A stretch of 64,000 nt of DNA from NCBI GenBank assembly GCA_008360955.1, contig LUCM01007256.1, positions 69,941 to 133,940 on the forward strand. The letters run 5' to 3'. The notes beneath the pieces are model-generated. The model saw only the letters and a list, made by a program, of their open reading frames with translations. It had not been told where the DNA came from and did not search any database. The position numbers and the translations under genes were made by a program. Positions 22,661 through 33,854 of the stretch are shown here, in pieces. Position 1 is the stretch's first letter. Each line of letters starts with the position of its first letter. The stretch is from Fasciolopsis buskii (lineage: Eukaryota > Platyhelminthes > Trematoda > Plagiorchiida > Fasciolidae).

Positions 22661-23305
22661 TAGCAATGAAATGTCTGTACTTGTGGTTCGTGTTTTGCCA
22701 CAGTCCTGAGTGGCTGGTCGTGTTCGCAGGCGCCGGACTGTACCATGACTTGAACACGAGCTCTTCACAATAATCCATACCTGAAAGAGCATTAACTACA
22801 TGGCGTAAGGAAAAGTGAGGAGATCTACAGGTAGTGAATTCGTGACAGAAACTCAGTGATAATTTAGTCCTTCCTCTGACAAGCTTAGAGTGAGCTCGCG
22901 ATCCAAACTTTCGAACACTGGAACACTATATTCTCTGCTTTGGAAAATCTAGTCTGATACCATATTTCGACAAAGATAATGTAATGAATTACAAGTTGCA
23001 CAGGATTAGAAATTGACTAGTATTACATAAAATCAAGATAACGTTATGGACAACACAGCGAATTTCGACCCGCAGAGTGTGTAGGTTAGCAGGGCATTTG
23101 TGTCGGCTACTGAGTTTGTAACTAACTGAGAATGGATGAATATTGATCAATATGTGACTTAGATATTCGTTAAAGAAATTTTTGTAGGATCTCAAAACAC
23201 ACCGGCTGCAATGTCATCCTATAATTGTCTGACTGGATTGCATGTCAGGAAGCCGAAAAATTCTGTTGCCGTTAAATTTCACGCTTTTTTTTCGAGATCG
23301 TTTAG

Positions 23306-23370
23306 GTCTAACATGAGATGTTTCAATGAAATTTTGTATTCAAGTTACGACTGTATCACATCACTACTTG
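23306..23370 (+). CDS. Candidate internal exon, unknown protein
   Basis: Acceptor TTTTTTTTCGAGATCGTTTAG and donor ACTTG|GTAATA bound a 65-nt exon with one spare base at each end. It encodes SNMRCFNEILYSSYDCITSL followed by L. The next downstream plus-strand exon (24603) needs a different phase, so an exon between them may lie near or in the assembly gap. Confidence 0.4.
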
Positions 23371-23734
23371 GTAATACTAGGATTTCTAGACTGCGTGCAA
23401 GTATCCGAATAGTGATAGCCGACGGGCTCAGGTGACGTTTTCTCAACAGCCGAAATCGACATTAGAATATTCGTGAAATCTACTCAACCTAGACAACCAG
23501 TGAACTAAACTCAACTGCACCCCGGATGCGCAACTGGTTTGATGGTCAAGGTCTGGTTGTTGATTAGTACTCAATCAATCTGAGTTTCATTAGGGAGATA
23601 GAACCACTTTCCTGCGTTTTTGTTCGCCACTTTTAAAAACATCATTCTGCTCATTGCTTATCAATGAAACACCATAAACATTTACCCGTTCCCATACCAC
23701 CATATTATTTCGAGAGAACAATGAAATACATTCA

Positions 23735-24258
23735 TGAAATAATTCACCATGTGATATGATCACTCAACTCACCATAAAGAAANNNNNNNNNNNNNNNNNN
23801 NNNNNNNNNNNNNNNNNNNNNNNNNNNNNNNNNNNNNNNNNNNNNNNNNNNNNNNNNNNNNNNNNNNNNNNNNNNNNNNNNNNNNNNNNNNNNNNNNNNN
23901 NNNNNNNNNNNNNNNNNNNNNNNNNNNNNNNNNNNNNNNNNNNNNNNNNNNNNNNNNNNNNNNNNNNNNNNNNNNNNNNNNNNNNNNNNNNNNNNNNNNN
24001 NNNNNNNNNNNNNNNNNNNNNNNNNNNNNNNNNNNNNNNNNNNNNNNNNNNNNNNNNNNNNNNNNNNNNNNNNNNNNNNNNNNNNNNNNNNNNNNNNNNN
24101 NNNNNNNNNNNNNNNNNNNNNNNNNNNNNNNNNNNNNNNNNNNNNNNNNNNNNNNNNNNNNNNNNNNNNNNNNNNNNNNNNNNNNNNNNNNNNNNNNNNN
24201 NNATATCACATGGTGAATTATTTCATGTAAACATTCAATCTCCTACTACTAAAATGTA
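23735..24258 (+). mobile_element. Hammerhead palindromic element interrupted by an assembly gap
   Basis: The left end (TGAAATAATTCACCATGTGA...CACCATAAAGAA) and the right end (ATATCACATGGTGAATTATT...CTACTACTAAAATGTA) match the outer arms of the 2571 element. A perfect 12-bp duplication GAAATACATTCA flanks it (23723-23734 and 24259-24270). The interior, including both hammerheads, is replaced by 420 Ns. A copy like the intact one would need only about 160 bases there. Confidence 0.8.
23783..24202. other. Assembly gap (420 N)
   Basis: A run of N inside the palindromic element. The breakpoints fall symmetrically in the two inverted arms, the expected failure point for an assembler. Confidence 0.99.
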
Positions 24259-24602
24259 GAAATACATTCACTTAGAATTGTAAACGGGATGTATCATGCA
24301 AATAATTTTTTCTTAACACGCCCATTCCAGTCTTTTCAAGTGCAATTGTTCCACAGGCATTTCTGAAATTGCACAAACGAGACGATAACCAACTAGGGTG
24401 TAAAAGAATCCAATTATAAGTGTGCATAAAGATACAGCGGATTTGCAATGTCTTTCGCCCAGTCACGTAACGTCTTCCGTTCCAGCCCGATCAACACCAC
24501 GTCAGTTTATCTTTGGACCACGGGGATAGACGTGTTTTACGAAAGTCTTAGTTACATCTATTTTCAAACGGTAAATTGTTGATCTAATGTCTACTTTAAC
24601 AG

Positions 24603-25101
24603 TGAAAATCGGCGGAATGTTCTGGGTAATTCAAAGTCCCAATCATTCGAAGCCGTGGGTCATTTTGCTCCCGGCAACCTGGTGTGATTCAAAAACAATA
24701 ACTATGCTCACGTTCATCACTCTGTACTTGGATAAATATCCAGGAGCATTTTGAAAACGATTTCCATTGTCTTTCATTTATCCGTTGAAGATTTCATCCA
24801 CCCTGAAGGAATTTAGTAATAAAAGTGCCATTGATTATTGAAGTAACTGTTTCATTGGGCTACGAAAACCCAAGCACTCGTCCATCATTGGCAAAATGTG
24901 CTCTGTCATTTTGAAAAACTTCCCACCGGCCGACCGTTTTCGTGTATTCAGGGCACTAAAGTTGCCGATGGCCGTCCTTGGATGTCACGTGATCTGGTGC
25001 GTGAGTATGCGCTCGAGCAGTTCTCCCAGCTGCCTTCAAAACTGGCTATATTTGCCTGTTTAGTCCTCAATTTCGTTAGGGTTATTTTCACATTAGAGTG
25101 A
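24603..25101 (+). CDS. Candidate gene fragment, two exons, unknown protein
   Basis: Exon 24603-24681 (acceptor CTACTTTAACAG, donor CTG|GTGTGA) encodes ENRRNVLGNSKSQSFEAVGH FAPGNL and ends on a codon boundary. Exon 24952-25101 (acceptor CGTGTATTCAG) starts on a codon boundary and encodes GTKVADGRPWMSRDLVREYA, then LEQFSQLPSKLAIFACLVLN and a stop at 25099-25101. The phases agree. The last 20 residues are hydrophobic and could be a membrane anchor. An overlapping frame of the first exon (KIGGMFWVIQSPNHSKPW) is also open and cannot be excluded. The family was not recognised. Confidence 0.48.
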
Positions 25102-25306
25102 AGCGCTCTATGCGCGCAGGACCAAGTGCGCTCGTGGAAGGTGTTTCACTGAACACAGATAATTTCGTCCCGATTCGGATACGCGCGATAAACGTTCACT
25201 GGTTTGTAATGCATGTCATCAAAACCGTCGATTTTGCTGTGATGTAAAATGTACAAGGAAAATAATCGACGACCTGAGTAATTTTTGTTTCTTTGGTGAC
25301 GTCATT

Positions 25307-25491
25307 GGCCGGCGGTGGCCATGCCGATAAGGTCGTGACATTTGAATGTGAAGCTCGCGGGTTCGAATCCTCCCACCGCCGGTCAACTTCCCCACTTGGC
25401 AGCCCCTTGTTGACCGCTGCCCCCTTCCTGAAAATTGATGTACATTGTTATTCTAATAATAAAGGAAGTAAATGATAAAAGATAAAAGATT
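25307..25491 (+). mobile_element. tRNA-derived SINE, best-preserved copy
   Basis: The head is framed by a 10-bp inverted pair, CCGGCGGTGG (25309-25318) and CCACCGCCGG, which makes an extended tRNA-like acceptor stem. The A box is TGGCCATGCCGATAAGG (25316-25332) and the B box GGTTCGAATCC (25360-25370) fits the RNA polymerase III consensus. The body has GTCAACTTCCCCACTTGGCA and CCCTTCCTGAAAA, and the tail is TAATAAAGGAAG plus repeats of GATAAAA. The best match to a tRNA class was not determined. Confidence 0.85.
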
Positions 25492-25649
25492 AATGTGAAT
25501 CCAATGAGTGGACATGCTTGTACGTCGTCGAACAAGCGAACGTATTTCCAGGTGGCTAAAAAGATGAGGAAAATCGGTTTTACGCCAATGCCACCATCAA
25601 GGAAACAAAAATACTTCGGATCCAACATTTTTTAGAAGAGAACCATTAT

Positions 25650-28150
25650 ATGATGCAGTATGAGATATCGGAGGTCATCTAATGAGGCCACGACTGAGGA
25701 TAAGGCGACTGTGGAGAATTACTACCAATTCGTCCCCTAAATCAGGAGCCTTCCATGCAAAGTGAGTTGTTCGTTTGTCTCCCCGTAAGGATACCTATGA
25801 ACACAGTTCTATAGTCAAGGTAGGAACTTCGTGAAGATCCAATAAAATGATCTTGTATATATCTTGGAACTGATGTATTTGTTTTCTCCCTTCGTTTCAC
25901 TGTTCGTAAGGCGCGTAACGATACAATCAGACCTTACTGGACATAAATTCGGAATACAATATGATGTAAACATAACGGGGTGTAATTAATAAAAACACAG
26001 TACTAAAAACATCGTTTCGAGGATAGTCTTTCAGAAGAGTAGTTTGGAGACTGGATGTAATCAGCTGAAAGTAAGGTCTTCCCGGGGTCCACAGATTTCC
26101 CGCAATGATTATTGAATGTTTAATCTGTTCAAAAATTTATTTTATGCGTTATTGGTAAAAACAACTGACTTGCTCCCATCCTTATGGTTCAGCGCACTTT
26201 CACTCAGAAATGATTCTCCCGGCACAAATACGTACGAATATGATGCAGAACAAGATAGCTTTCAACAAAAATAAAGGAAACCGAAATCTTTTTACGCTAT
26301 GGTTAAAACTATGAAAACACTGCGATTGGGAATGGTTGTGATGAGCCAACGTTTCGGTTGCTGTGACTAACCTTTTTCAAGGCAAGTTTAGAATCGAAAC
26401 CTAACCTGACAAAGGTTGTTCATGTCAATCGGATCATCGGTTCATTACAAACATTCCGGATCACTTTCTTTTCATATTTCAAGCATTTCAAGCAATATAT
26501 CACATGGCATATCATATCTTTGATGCAATCCGAAAACGTCATCCATGCTTATATACAGAAACCAAAATTGTTCGAGCCGGGCTGATACCATGCTGGGTCT
26601 CTGACTTCACTCTGGATAGTAACTCAACATCTGGTGGCTTGGCTACGCTAGATGTTACATGAAGTTCATTGTTGTGTTCACACACTGTCGTGTATCAGGA
26701 AGGCTGAGAAGCGCCCTTATTTGTACGGCATCAAAACTATCTTACACGCGTGTGCTAACCTCGATAAAGTGTTTGACCCACGGTCGACAACGAAGAACAG
26801 AAACAAAAAAGTCTTCTAATACCTAGCAAATTCCGTATCAAAAGTGATCGATCTAAAATTTGGCAGGATACGGATTTAGTCTCAGTTTAGCCAAGTTATT
26901 CTTCCGTTGTCAGTATACCCATCCAATCCGACACCATTTAGGCAAGTATATGTTACGACAACTTCTATCTTATCCGATTTAACATGAAAACTGTATTACG
27001 CGTGGAGTAAACAGTCAGAATCCCTTTGTTTTAAAATCTTGTTTATTGCGTTCGCTGACTGAGGGGACTTAGGTCTGTGGTCGACCCCATTTGATCGACT
27101 ACTCTTCTTTCCGTGCCTAAAGGTGCTAGTTACCTTTACTGTTCAGTGTTTGAGGCAGTTTTGAGGTCGATGGGACTGTGACCAAAAGATGCGCATACCC
27201 GGTCAACATCGGTACGGTACGTATTGCGTTAGTTGGGTGCATTTAGGACGAGGATGGGTCATGACTACCACCGGCTCCTTTAAGGCTTGTCCACATGTCG
27301 GCTTCTGAGACAGACTTGCCCTAGCTTCGGCTACGTTAATCAGGACGGAGCAGTCATACCTTCAGTGGTTGCCGTGACCATTACCAGCCATTCTTTCAAT
27401 TAAGCATCACAAATTGAATGTGGGGTCACACTGCTCGTCATAGTGATCCAGAACCTTCCCATTCTCGCATAGTATAGTGTGAATGCGTGACTGTTCACTG
27501 CGTGGCTTTGCATCGATATGGGACATACACGTGAAACATGTTCATTTGTATGCGTCTGTGTGAAGAGGTGGTGTGTACATCGCTCGAATTCAGCATCAGG
27601 GCCAAAAGTGAGCATCAAAATTGTTTTTCAGGCTTCTGTAGAGAGCGCTTTCGTCTCTACTGGCGTTGACCACAGGATGAGCCCGGGACAAGTGAATGGC
27701 GCAAATCACAAAAAGACGCTTTTAGTTCGCCATTCGCATTGAGGCCAGGCAGGCAGAAAGGCCACTGAACCGGCACTCCTTGTTAGAAAGTCGAGCTAAA
27801 CAGCTCGCAGCTCGGTTGATGCACACAATTGGAAGAGCAACTTATCCCCATCGATCAACCAGCGTGGAGCAGCAAATTGTGAAATTCAGTGAGACTGAAG
27901 AGGTTAGTAGTTCTGATTAGTCACTTTTTTAGGACCCAAATGCAAATACCGATCTATATGTGAATAATGAACCATGTTGGAATAACGGCTGCAGAAAAGT
28001 TGTACCGCGCTAGCCAGTCACGTTTCTTTCGTCTACCCCAGTGGTCTAATGACTTTTGCTGAAGATAGATCTGAGTTTATTGAAAGCATGCAGAGTTTCA
28101 CCGTCGATATCCTGATGGATCGAAACCGAATTGGTCATTCTGAATAAGTT
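25650..28150. other. Unassigned stretch
   Basis: No exon chain, ribozyme or known repeat was recognised. 27060-27400 is more GC-rich than its surroundings and may be an old transposon fragment, but nothing in it could be named. Confidence 0.35.
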
Positions 28151-28233
28151 TGAAGCATTGTGTCCCCTTTGTCCAGTCCATTCAGTAAGAAAAAAGACAT
28201 GTCGCATGTTAGCATTTCGTACTACTCTTATAG

Positions 28234-28417
28234 GTTGCATGCGATCGCATCCATCTGTAATGAAATCCTCATAGTAAAATATGAGCTAATGAGCGGAAAT
28301 TATTCCGGAAACAAAAGTTTGGAAAATCCCATTCACGAAATTGGAATCAACTTCGTGCACGAAGAGTTGGTTGCGACAATATCCAATGCTCGCATAAAAA
28401 TGGACAACTTAACCTGA
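28234..28417 (+). CDS. Candidate terminal exon with poly(A) signal
   Basis: Acceptor CTACTCTTATAG ends at 28233, one spare base follows, then 60 codons and a TGA at 28415-28417. The sequence includes LHAIASICNEILIVKYELMS, GNYSGNKSLENPIHEIGINF and VHEELVATISNARIKMDNLT. AATAAA lies only 14 bases beyond the stop (28431-28436), as in compact flatworm 3' ends. The family was not recognised. Upstream exons were not found, possibly because a repeat-rich intron precedes. Confidence 0.5.
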
Positions 28418-28430
28418 TAAGAAACGAATC

Positions 28431-28436
28431 AATAAA
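28431..28436 (+). terminator. Poly(A) signal AATAAA
   Basis: Canonical hexamer 14 nt after the stop codon of the exon at 28234-28417. Confidence 0.5.
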
Positions 28437-28565
28437 TGCTAGATGTCCGGGTTGTGATTATGTAATAGCGTCTTGGAAAACCATAATGAATCGTTTGTGT
28501 ATACTGGAAATCATGTACATTGCAATCGAGAAAAATTAATTCCAAATATGTCGACTACCGGGAAA

Positions 28566-28572
28566 ATCATAC

Positions 28573-28604
<32 letters not shown>

Positions 28605-28655
28605 GTCATCATGCAATCATCAATCATCATCATAAAATGCAATCGAAAATCATAC

Positions 28656-28687
<32 letters not shown>

Positions 28688-28705
28688 GTCATCATCGTTT
28701 TCGTC
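28566..28705 (+). repeat. Duplicated (CAT)n microsatellite
   Basis: Two near-identical blocks, each AAAATCATACT followed by about ten CAT units and CGTCATCAT, lie at about 28563-28612 and 28648-28698. Both contain the same CGT interruption, so a whole block was duplicated rather than two arrays expanding independently. The open frames through it (His or Asp runs) are artefacts of the repeat. Confidence 0.9.
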
Positions 28706-29730
28706 ATCGTTTGTTTCTGTCACTTATGTTTTTTCAAGCCTCCATCAGGCTGTTTGTTGTACTTTCTGGGAGATTCTTTTTTACCCTTTTCTGTAAACAA
28801 TACCTAAGTCCTCAGCTTTCTGATCAAGTGAACAGTGGATTGTTGATAGAATTCCACGCGAACGTGGGAACATATTTTGATGTATCTCCGTAGTTTTGAT
28901 GGTGTTCAAGCCTATAGACAATTTATACCTTATCTTTCCTCTTTCTTACTTTGGCTTACAGTGTCTTATTTTTCTTCGCTTTTGCCTTGAAAGGGCTATT
29001 AGAATCACAGGTTTTTTCTGTCATTTAGTACCTTTTGCATACCGTTTTATAGCACTTGACCATAGTTCAGCACGCTCGGACTATTTTAACAGCCATGACT
29101 CAGATGGAAATAAAAACATTTCTTCTCTGAACAAGGAGCTATTGACGAGAGTCACGCTAGGCTGTTACGTTATGTGAATGGGTCGCACAATTCACGTGGC
29201 ATACTCGTTTCGGGTATGGGTTATGCATCGATCCCATCCCAGGTTCTGACCGCTAAAAGCAGCCAGGGGTTACTGAGCTATGAGTGGTAGCTACCAAACG
29301 ATAATTAAAGGTAGCCAAGAGACTGGAAAACCTCAAGGACGACAAGTTTTGAAGTAAGTGATTGTCACAGGAACGAATTCGAATCGGAATACGGGAAATT
29401 CTCATCGTGAATGAGTTATCTTCCATGGTCCGGAGCTCAGCGTTCATCTCATCTTGCCAAATGTCAACTTTCCCATGAGTTTACCATGTCTGCAAGCTAG
29501 AGGGACAATAATATATGCCTAATAAACACTTTTGGTGGACAGTCATTCACTCAAGTCAAAAAACAGGATGGACACAGTATAAATAAACTTATCGATTGAA
29601 CGAATGGAGCCACCCGTAATAAACCTCTTCCATCATCCAAGAGGACAGAGACAATAACTCAACCATGGAAATTACCTGCGGAGGCTATTGTGGACAAAAA
29701 GTGAGAGAACAATTCGTTTTTGACCAACAG

Positions 29731-30041
29731 GTTGCTTTTAATGGTGGTATTTAGAATTCATACTGATGTCATGGTAACGCACTGTGGTACTATCGCGTGG
29801 CAGATTTATGCCGTCTCAGAGACTGAATCTCAGTCGTTGCGAAAAGTGGGACAAGGATATGTCTATATCGACTACCTACTCGTGAAAATTTATTCGGACA
29901 TGACGACGGTGTTCAAGGAAACCCCGAATAACATTAGACATCAACTAATTTTTCTGTTTTCCATTGTAATTCGCCAAAAGTTTGTATCCTTTCTCGAGTA
30001 CCAGTCTCGTGCGATTGCCATAGATTTTGTGGAATCCGTCG
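29731..30041 (+). CDS. Candidate long internal exon, unknown protein
   Basis: Acceptor CGTTTTTGACCAACAG and donor GTCG|GTTAGT bound 311 nt with one spare base at each end and no stop. It encodes LLLMVVFRIHTDVMVTHCGT, then IAWQIYAVSETESQSLRKVG, QGYVYIDYLLVKIYSDMTTV and further to AIAIDFVESV. If the donor is unused, a TAG follows at once (30043-30045). The length and residue mix argue for coding. The family was not recognised and no neighbouring exon was chained. Confidence 0.5.
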
Positions 30042-30233
30042 GTTAGTTTATCCTCTGGGAATAGACCGGTCTCTTTCCGGAGCAGAATAATCAAGTGCCC
30101 GCAAGAACCTATCTCATGATTTCAGCAAAATAATGTTCTACCGATTTTTGGATACCATTCAAGTACTCACAAAAAGATCAATGGCACGAGAGTTAAATAC
30201 TCTGAAATGTGAAAGGTCTAAGTGACATCACGA

Positions 30234-31026
30234 TCAATCTATTGCACAAGAATTTTTAAAGGCCTCTGATTCAACTACAGGGAGCTTCATAGACCCAAGT
30301 GGGTCCTGGCAATTAGCAAGCAGCTTATTCCGCTGAATAAGCCAGATTACTTTGACATCAAATTCTGAATATCCAGGAAGACGAATTATATCTACGCCGC
30401 GCAGCCACTTCTGCCACGAGTGGCAAACGAATTTAGATGTGTTCAAGCTTCGACAGAAGGCCCGACTTTGGGGTTGATGAAGGACTTAGGAGGCAAATAC
30501 TACAAGTTTAAATATTTTTCTCTACTACTTTACTGCCCCCTAGGTGCACCGAAACTCTGTGTTCTCATCTTCGTAAGATGGTTTGACGTTCGTCCAAGGG
30601 GAAATCATTATCCGAAATCATTCCAATTACAATTTTGGTGCAATAGGTCACATTCGTCTAGCTTTCGTTTGTTGGAGTGTGCTGTAGTGCGAGACAATGA
30701 GGGCCAGTTTGCACGAAGCTCATGATGTAAATATGAATTATTATAACTTATCTTTGGAACCAGCTTTAATAATTTTGACGATGAAGAACAATTAGTTTCA
30801 TTTTCACTTTCGGGACTATTCTGTTTAGCAAACATCCACAAAATGCCAAAACATTTCATCTCAAGGAGTAGCACAATGGAATCAACTGGGAGATTTTCAA
30901 TACGACCTCAAGTGTCAACTTTAAATTTGATACGACCGGAAAGATTTCGTTTCGTACTGTCGATCAATGTTAAAATGGTTCCTTCCGGTGTTACAGAGAA
31001 TGAGGCATGGTCGGACACCTGGTCTT
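30234..31026 (-). CDS. Candidate gene, three 3' exons, unknown protein
   Basis: Minus-strand chain. Exon 31026-30920 reads DQVSDHASFSVTPEGTILTL then IDSTKRNLSGRIKFK, but its donor GTTGAC is weak. Exon 30820-30631 has a strong acceptor TTTGCTAAACAG, reads NSPESENETNCSSSSKLLKL through DECDLLHQN, and has donor GTAATT. Exon 30484-30234 has a two-base start and reads LHQPQSRAFCRSLNTSKFVC, WLRGVDIIRLPGYSEFDVKV and VIWLIQRNKLLANCQDPLGS to a stop. All phases agree. The middle exon is Ser/Asn-rich and probably disordered; the last exon looks folded. No family was recognised and no poly(A) signal was seen close by. Confidence 0.52.
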
Positions 31027-31140
31027 CTTAATCGCACAAATTTCCCCATTGTTCCAGTGGTAAGACGATTGGACAGTATTACCGCTTGGGTTTAGCTCTA
31101 TCCAGGTAGAAACCTTGTCTAACCAGAATTGTTCATTATC

Positions 31141-31165
31141 ATATTGTATTGTATTGTATTGTATA
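31141..31165 (+). repeat. (TATTG)n short tandem repeat
   Basis: Four to five units of the pentamer TATTG. No function is apparent. Confidence 0.85.
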
Positions 31166-31322
31166 AAATTTGTCGTACAAAAAATAATGTCACTTCTTCG
31201 GTCAAAAAACGTGAGGGTAAAGCCAAAATAGGAAAAAAAAACGCGCATCATCTTGTAAAAATTTCAATAAAAGTTATCGTGTAATGAACATGGGACATTA
31301 ATGATAGGCTGTTCAGGAATAC

Positions 31323-32265
31323 GGCTAAAATACGGTCACAGTTTGTCAAAATGGATGCTAAATATGGGACAGTGGAGGTCCGGTGGATATTGATTCTTGA
31401 GGGTATGGAACGAAAAGTAGATCGTTTTGAAATATAAAAGCGGCACTTTGAAACATCGTTGTGCGGAGGATGCGTAGGATCTGAAAGAGATTTGTGAGCA
31501 AATTTCTCACATACTGATAAGTGCTGATCACATAGATCGAAGAACAACTCAGTTGATGGTGTGAAAGACACAAGGCTAATTTATTGATAGCCCCCGGCAA
31601 ACAGTTTTAAGGACATTTCTAAGAAAACTTGAGAACATAACAGGAGAACAGTAAAGAAGGATTGGAGAAACACTGGTATACAAATCGGGAGATGGTGCTC
31701 TGTTTCACCTTGTAGTGTCGAAGCTTCCTGATTTGAAATGACAACCATCGGAGATTCGTTACAAAGGCGGAAATGTGAGAAGTCCACTTTATATTTTTAT
31801 TAATAGTAACTCCTAGTTATTTCACAGGATCAAGCCTGGTAAGTGCTTTTGCGTTGAGGAAAGACGTTTGGGGTGGGTAGGCTGACCAAGAGAGAGAGAC
31901 AGAGAACAGAAATTCGAGAGATTTAGATGCGTTGAGATTTAAACCAGCTCATGCAGAGAAATCGCAAACAGAAGATAAGTTCTTGGAAAACCTTTAAAAA
32001 TCATCGTTGTTTGAAACGGCTTGAGAGAGGGCAACATCATCAGCATACTTAAACAAATGACAGGGTGAGTTAGTTGATAAGTCGCTGATGTAAATAGGGA
32101 AGAGAAACGGTGAAAGAATGGTACCCTTAAGTTGTGATCTAACTGATGTCACTGGTAGGCAAAGTTGCTGCTGCGGGCAGCAGAAATAAGTTTCACTGTT
32201 TGGCCGTGAGTTTGATGTAACGTGCCCCATTTTCCGATCAGCTGATTTCACGGTGAAAGAAACCT
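31323..32265 (-). mobile_element. CR1-like LINE, reverse transcriptase C-terminal part
   Basis: The minus strand reads KGTILSPFLFPIYISDLSTN (about 32150-32090), then CHLFKYADDVALSQAVSN, which contains the RT catalytic box YADD. After that come VKYLGVTINKNIKW-like sequence (about 31830-31790; the Y is a stop here) and SFQIRKLRHYKVKQSTISRF (about 31740-31680). It ends in STVPYLASILTN (about 31370-31335). These match the RT palm, thumb and C-terminal signature of CR1/Jockey-type flatworm LINEs. Frameshifts and stops show it is dead. It is 5'-truncated, as usual for LINE insertions. Confidence 0.85.
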
Positions 32266-32339
32266 CGCGGTTGTGGAAGGAATTTACGCCAACAGATGGG
32301 CAAGGTAATCTGACTATAGAAGAATTAGCCTAACTTGGT

Positions 32340-33000
32340 CGCTTTGTTGGGCAATCCCACTAGACTTAACCGTGCCCTCTGGGTGAACATTTCCCACTAC
32401 AACGAGGATTGAAAAGGCAATGACCTGCCAGCCAGTACGGCGTTCGTGCAAACGGCAAATCCTGGCTCAGATAAAGGTTAGAAATGCGCCCCTGAATCTT
32501 CTCTCGAACCGTTGTCCAGGCGAAGCTTAGTCTCTGTTATCATGTTTTGGTGCTTGGTCGTGCCGAATCAGATGAGATGGGTCAGAGTCAAGCCATTTCA
32601 GTCGCCTGCTAGCCCCATGGTGATGGGGAGGAAGGACGTGCGTATGGGTCGCATGGCAAACAGACGGGAGATCATTTTTACCATCATATTAACGCAATGG
32701 AACTCGGACGATGTCGATTATGGTGACGCTAAACGGCTGGCTGTCTTATCGTGGTCACAACCTAGGGACCTCGGCTGTAGCTGGTGCGACGGGTCCATAC
32801 AACTACAGTGAACACGGTCACGTTTGAATTCCCGGGCCCGATTTCGGGGCCTGGTAGCTTTGTTTGTCACCGCAACAGTTACAGACTCGAATGCACAGAG
32901 CGAATCACTTGCGCAGAGCCGGTTAGCTACAAGGGAGGGGGGTCAGGGTGAGTTTCCCTTGACAAACACGACGCACACATGAACATTTGCCAGAAGGAAA
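32340..33000. other. GC-rich unassigned block
   Basis: Noticeably richer in G and C than the flanks, with segments such as TTCCCGGGCCCGATTTCGGG. It is probably part of a transposable element, perhaps a 5' region related to the adjacent LINE, but no protein motif or second copy was recognised. Confidence 0.35.
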
Positions 33001-33659
33001 AGAAACCAACCTGTTATGAAAAGTACCGCTTTCAGGCTGACAATCGATTAGCGAAATCCAGCCCATTGGCGCACCAAAATTTGGTCTGACTCAAGTCTAT
33101 CGATGTGCACTAACACCAGTTGGCAAATGTCCAAAGTGCAACGCGACTGACACCTACCCTTCGCTCGAGTAGCTGAACCATAAACTCAAACTAGGCATCC
33201 TGCCCGCAACAGCTTAAAGTTTTGGTGAGGTGCAAAACCCCGATTTCTTTTAGTCGAGAGATCAATCAGAGTTTGACCAAGTTGTGTTAGCACTAGGCCC
33301 CGTCTTCTGTGGACCTCGTTCCATGTTTGTTTCGTGATTTTGATCAAAATTGATCATAAACAACGGAACCGTGTGATTAGAGCCTAAAACGAAACTGAAT
33401 TCGGAACTGAAAATTCATGGATTTAGCTCGATTGACATTGTGCAACAAACTGGCCTTTGCTCCATCAGACTTGATCTTGCTAGGAAGTAGGTAGTCAAAA
33501 ACAGGTAATGCAGGAAGCGTTCGTAACGGACAAATGACATCTCGGTCGATAGAAAATCTTTGTTCGACCTCGTCTTTTATGGAACCTGAAGTGAAGGTAC
33601 TGATCTATATCTTTTGTGAACCGAAAGTGAATTAGGTGCATGTGCTTGCCTTACCTTGA

Positions 33660-33854
33660 ATGAGGAACAAGTCGGTATGCGGCGAATTGATTCCGAAAAT
33701 ACATCGTAAGATTTTACCTTGGCGGCTTTGTGAAACAAGAGCCGAGCACTGTGTTCCGATTACAGATAAGCAGATCGGTCCATCTATTCGAACAGACAAC
33801 CCCGAGAATATCGGCTTCTGCAATAAGATGGCCTGCGAAGAGAGGACAAGTTGA
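33660..33854 (+). CDS. Small cysteine-containing reading frame with poly(A) signal
   Basis: ATG at 33660, 64 codons, stop TGA at 33852-33854. The protein starts MRNKSVCGELIPKIHRKILP, with WRLCETRAEHCVPITDKQIG and ENIGFCNKMACEERTS; five cysteines are spread over it. The stop overlaps an AATAAA hexamer (33854-33859), so a terminal exon is plausible. An acceptor may replace the ATG as the real start. The family was not recognised; a small secreted protein is conceivable but no signal peptide is visible. The opposite strand is also open, which lowers confidence. Confidence 0.35.
   Translation: MRNKSVCGELIPKIHRKILPWRLCETRAEHCVPITDKQIGPSIRTDNPENIGFCNKMACEERTS

Noticed and set aside
23756..24259. 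Open frame across the first N run
   Set aside because: It is created by the gap. The flanks are the arms of the hammerhead element, and the C-terminal residues reappear in reverse at the 62.45-kb stub.
25316..25370. A functional tRNA gene
   Set aside because: The A and B boxes and acceptor stem are tRNA-like, but a conserved non-tRNA body and tail follow, and three other copies share them, so it is a SINE.
28473..28807. Open frames of 95-107 codons on both strands, with His, Asp or Ser runs
   Set aside because: They are translations of the (CAT)n microsatellite blocks in several frames and are not evidence of genes.
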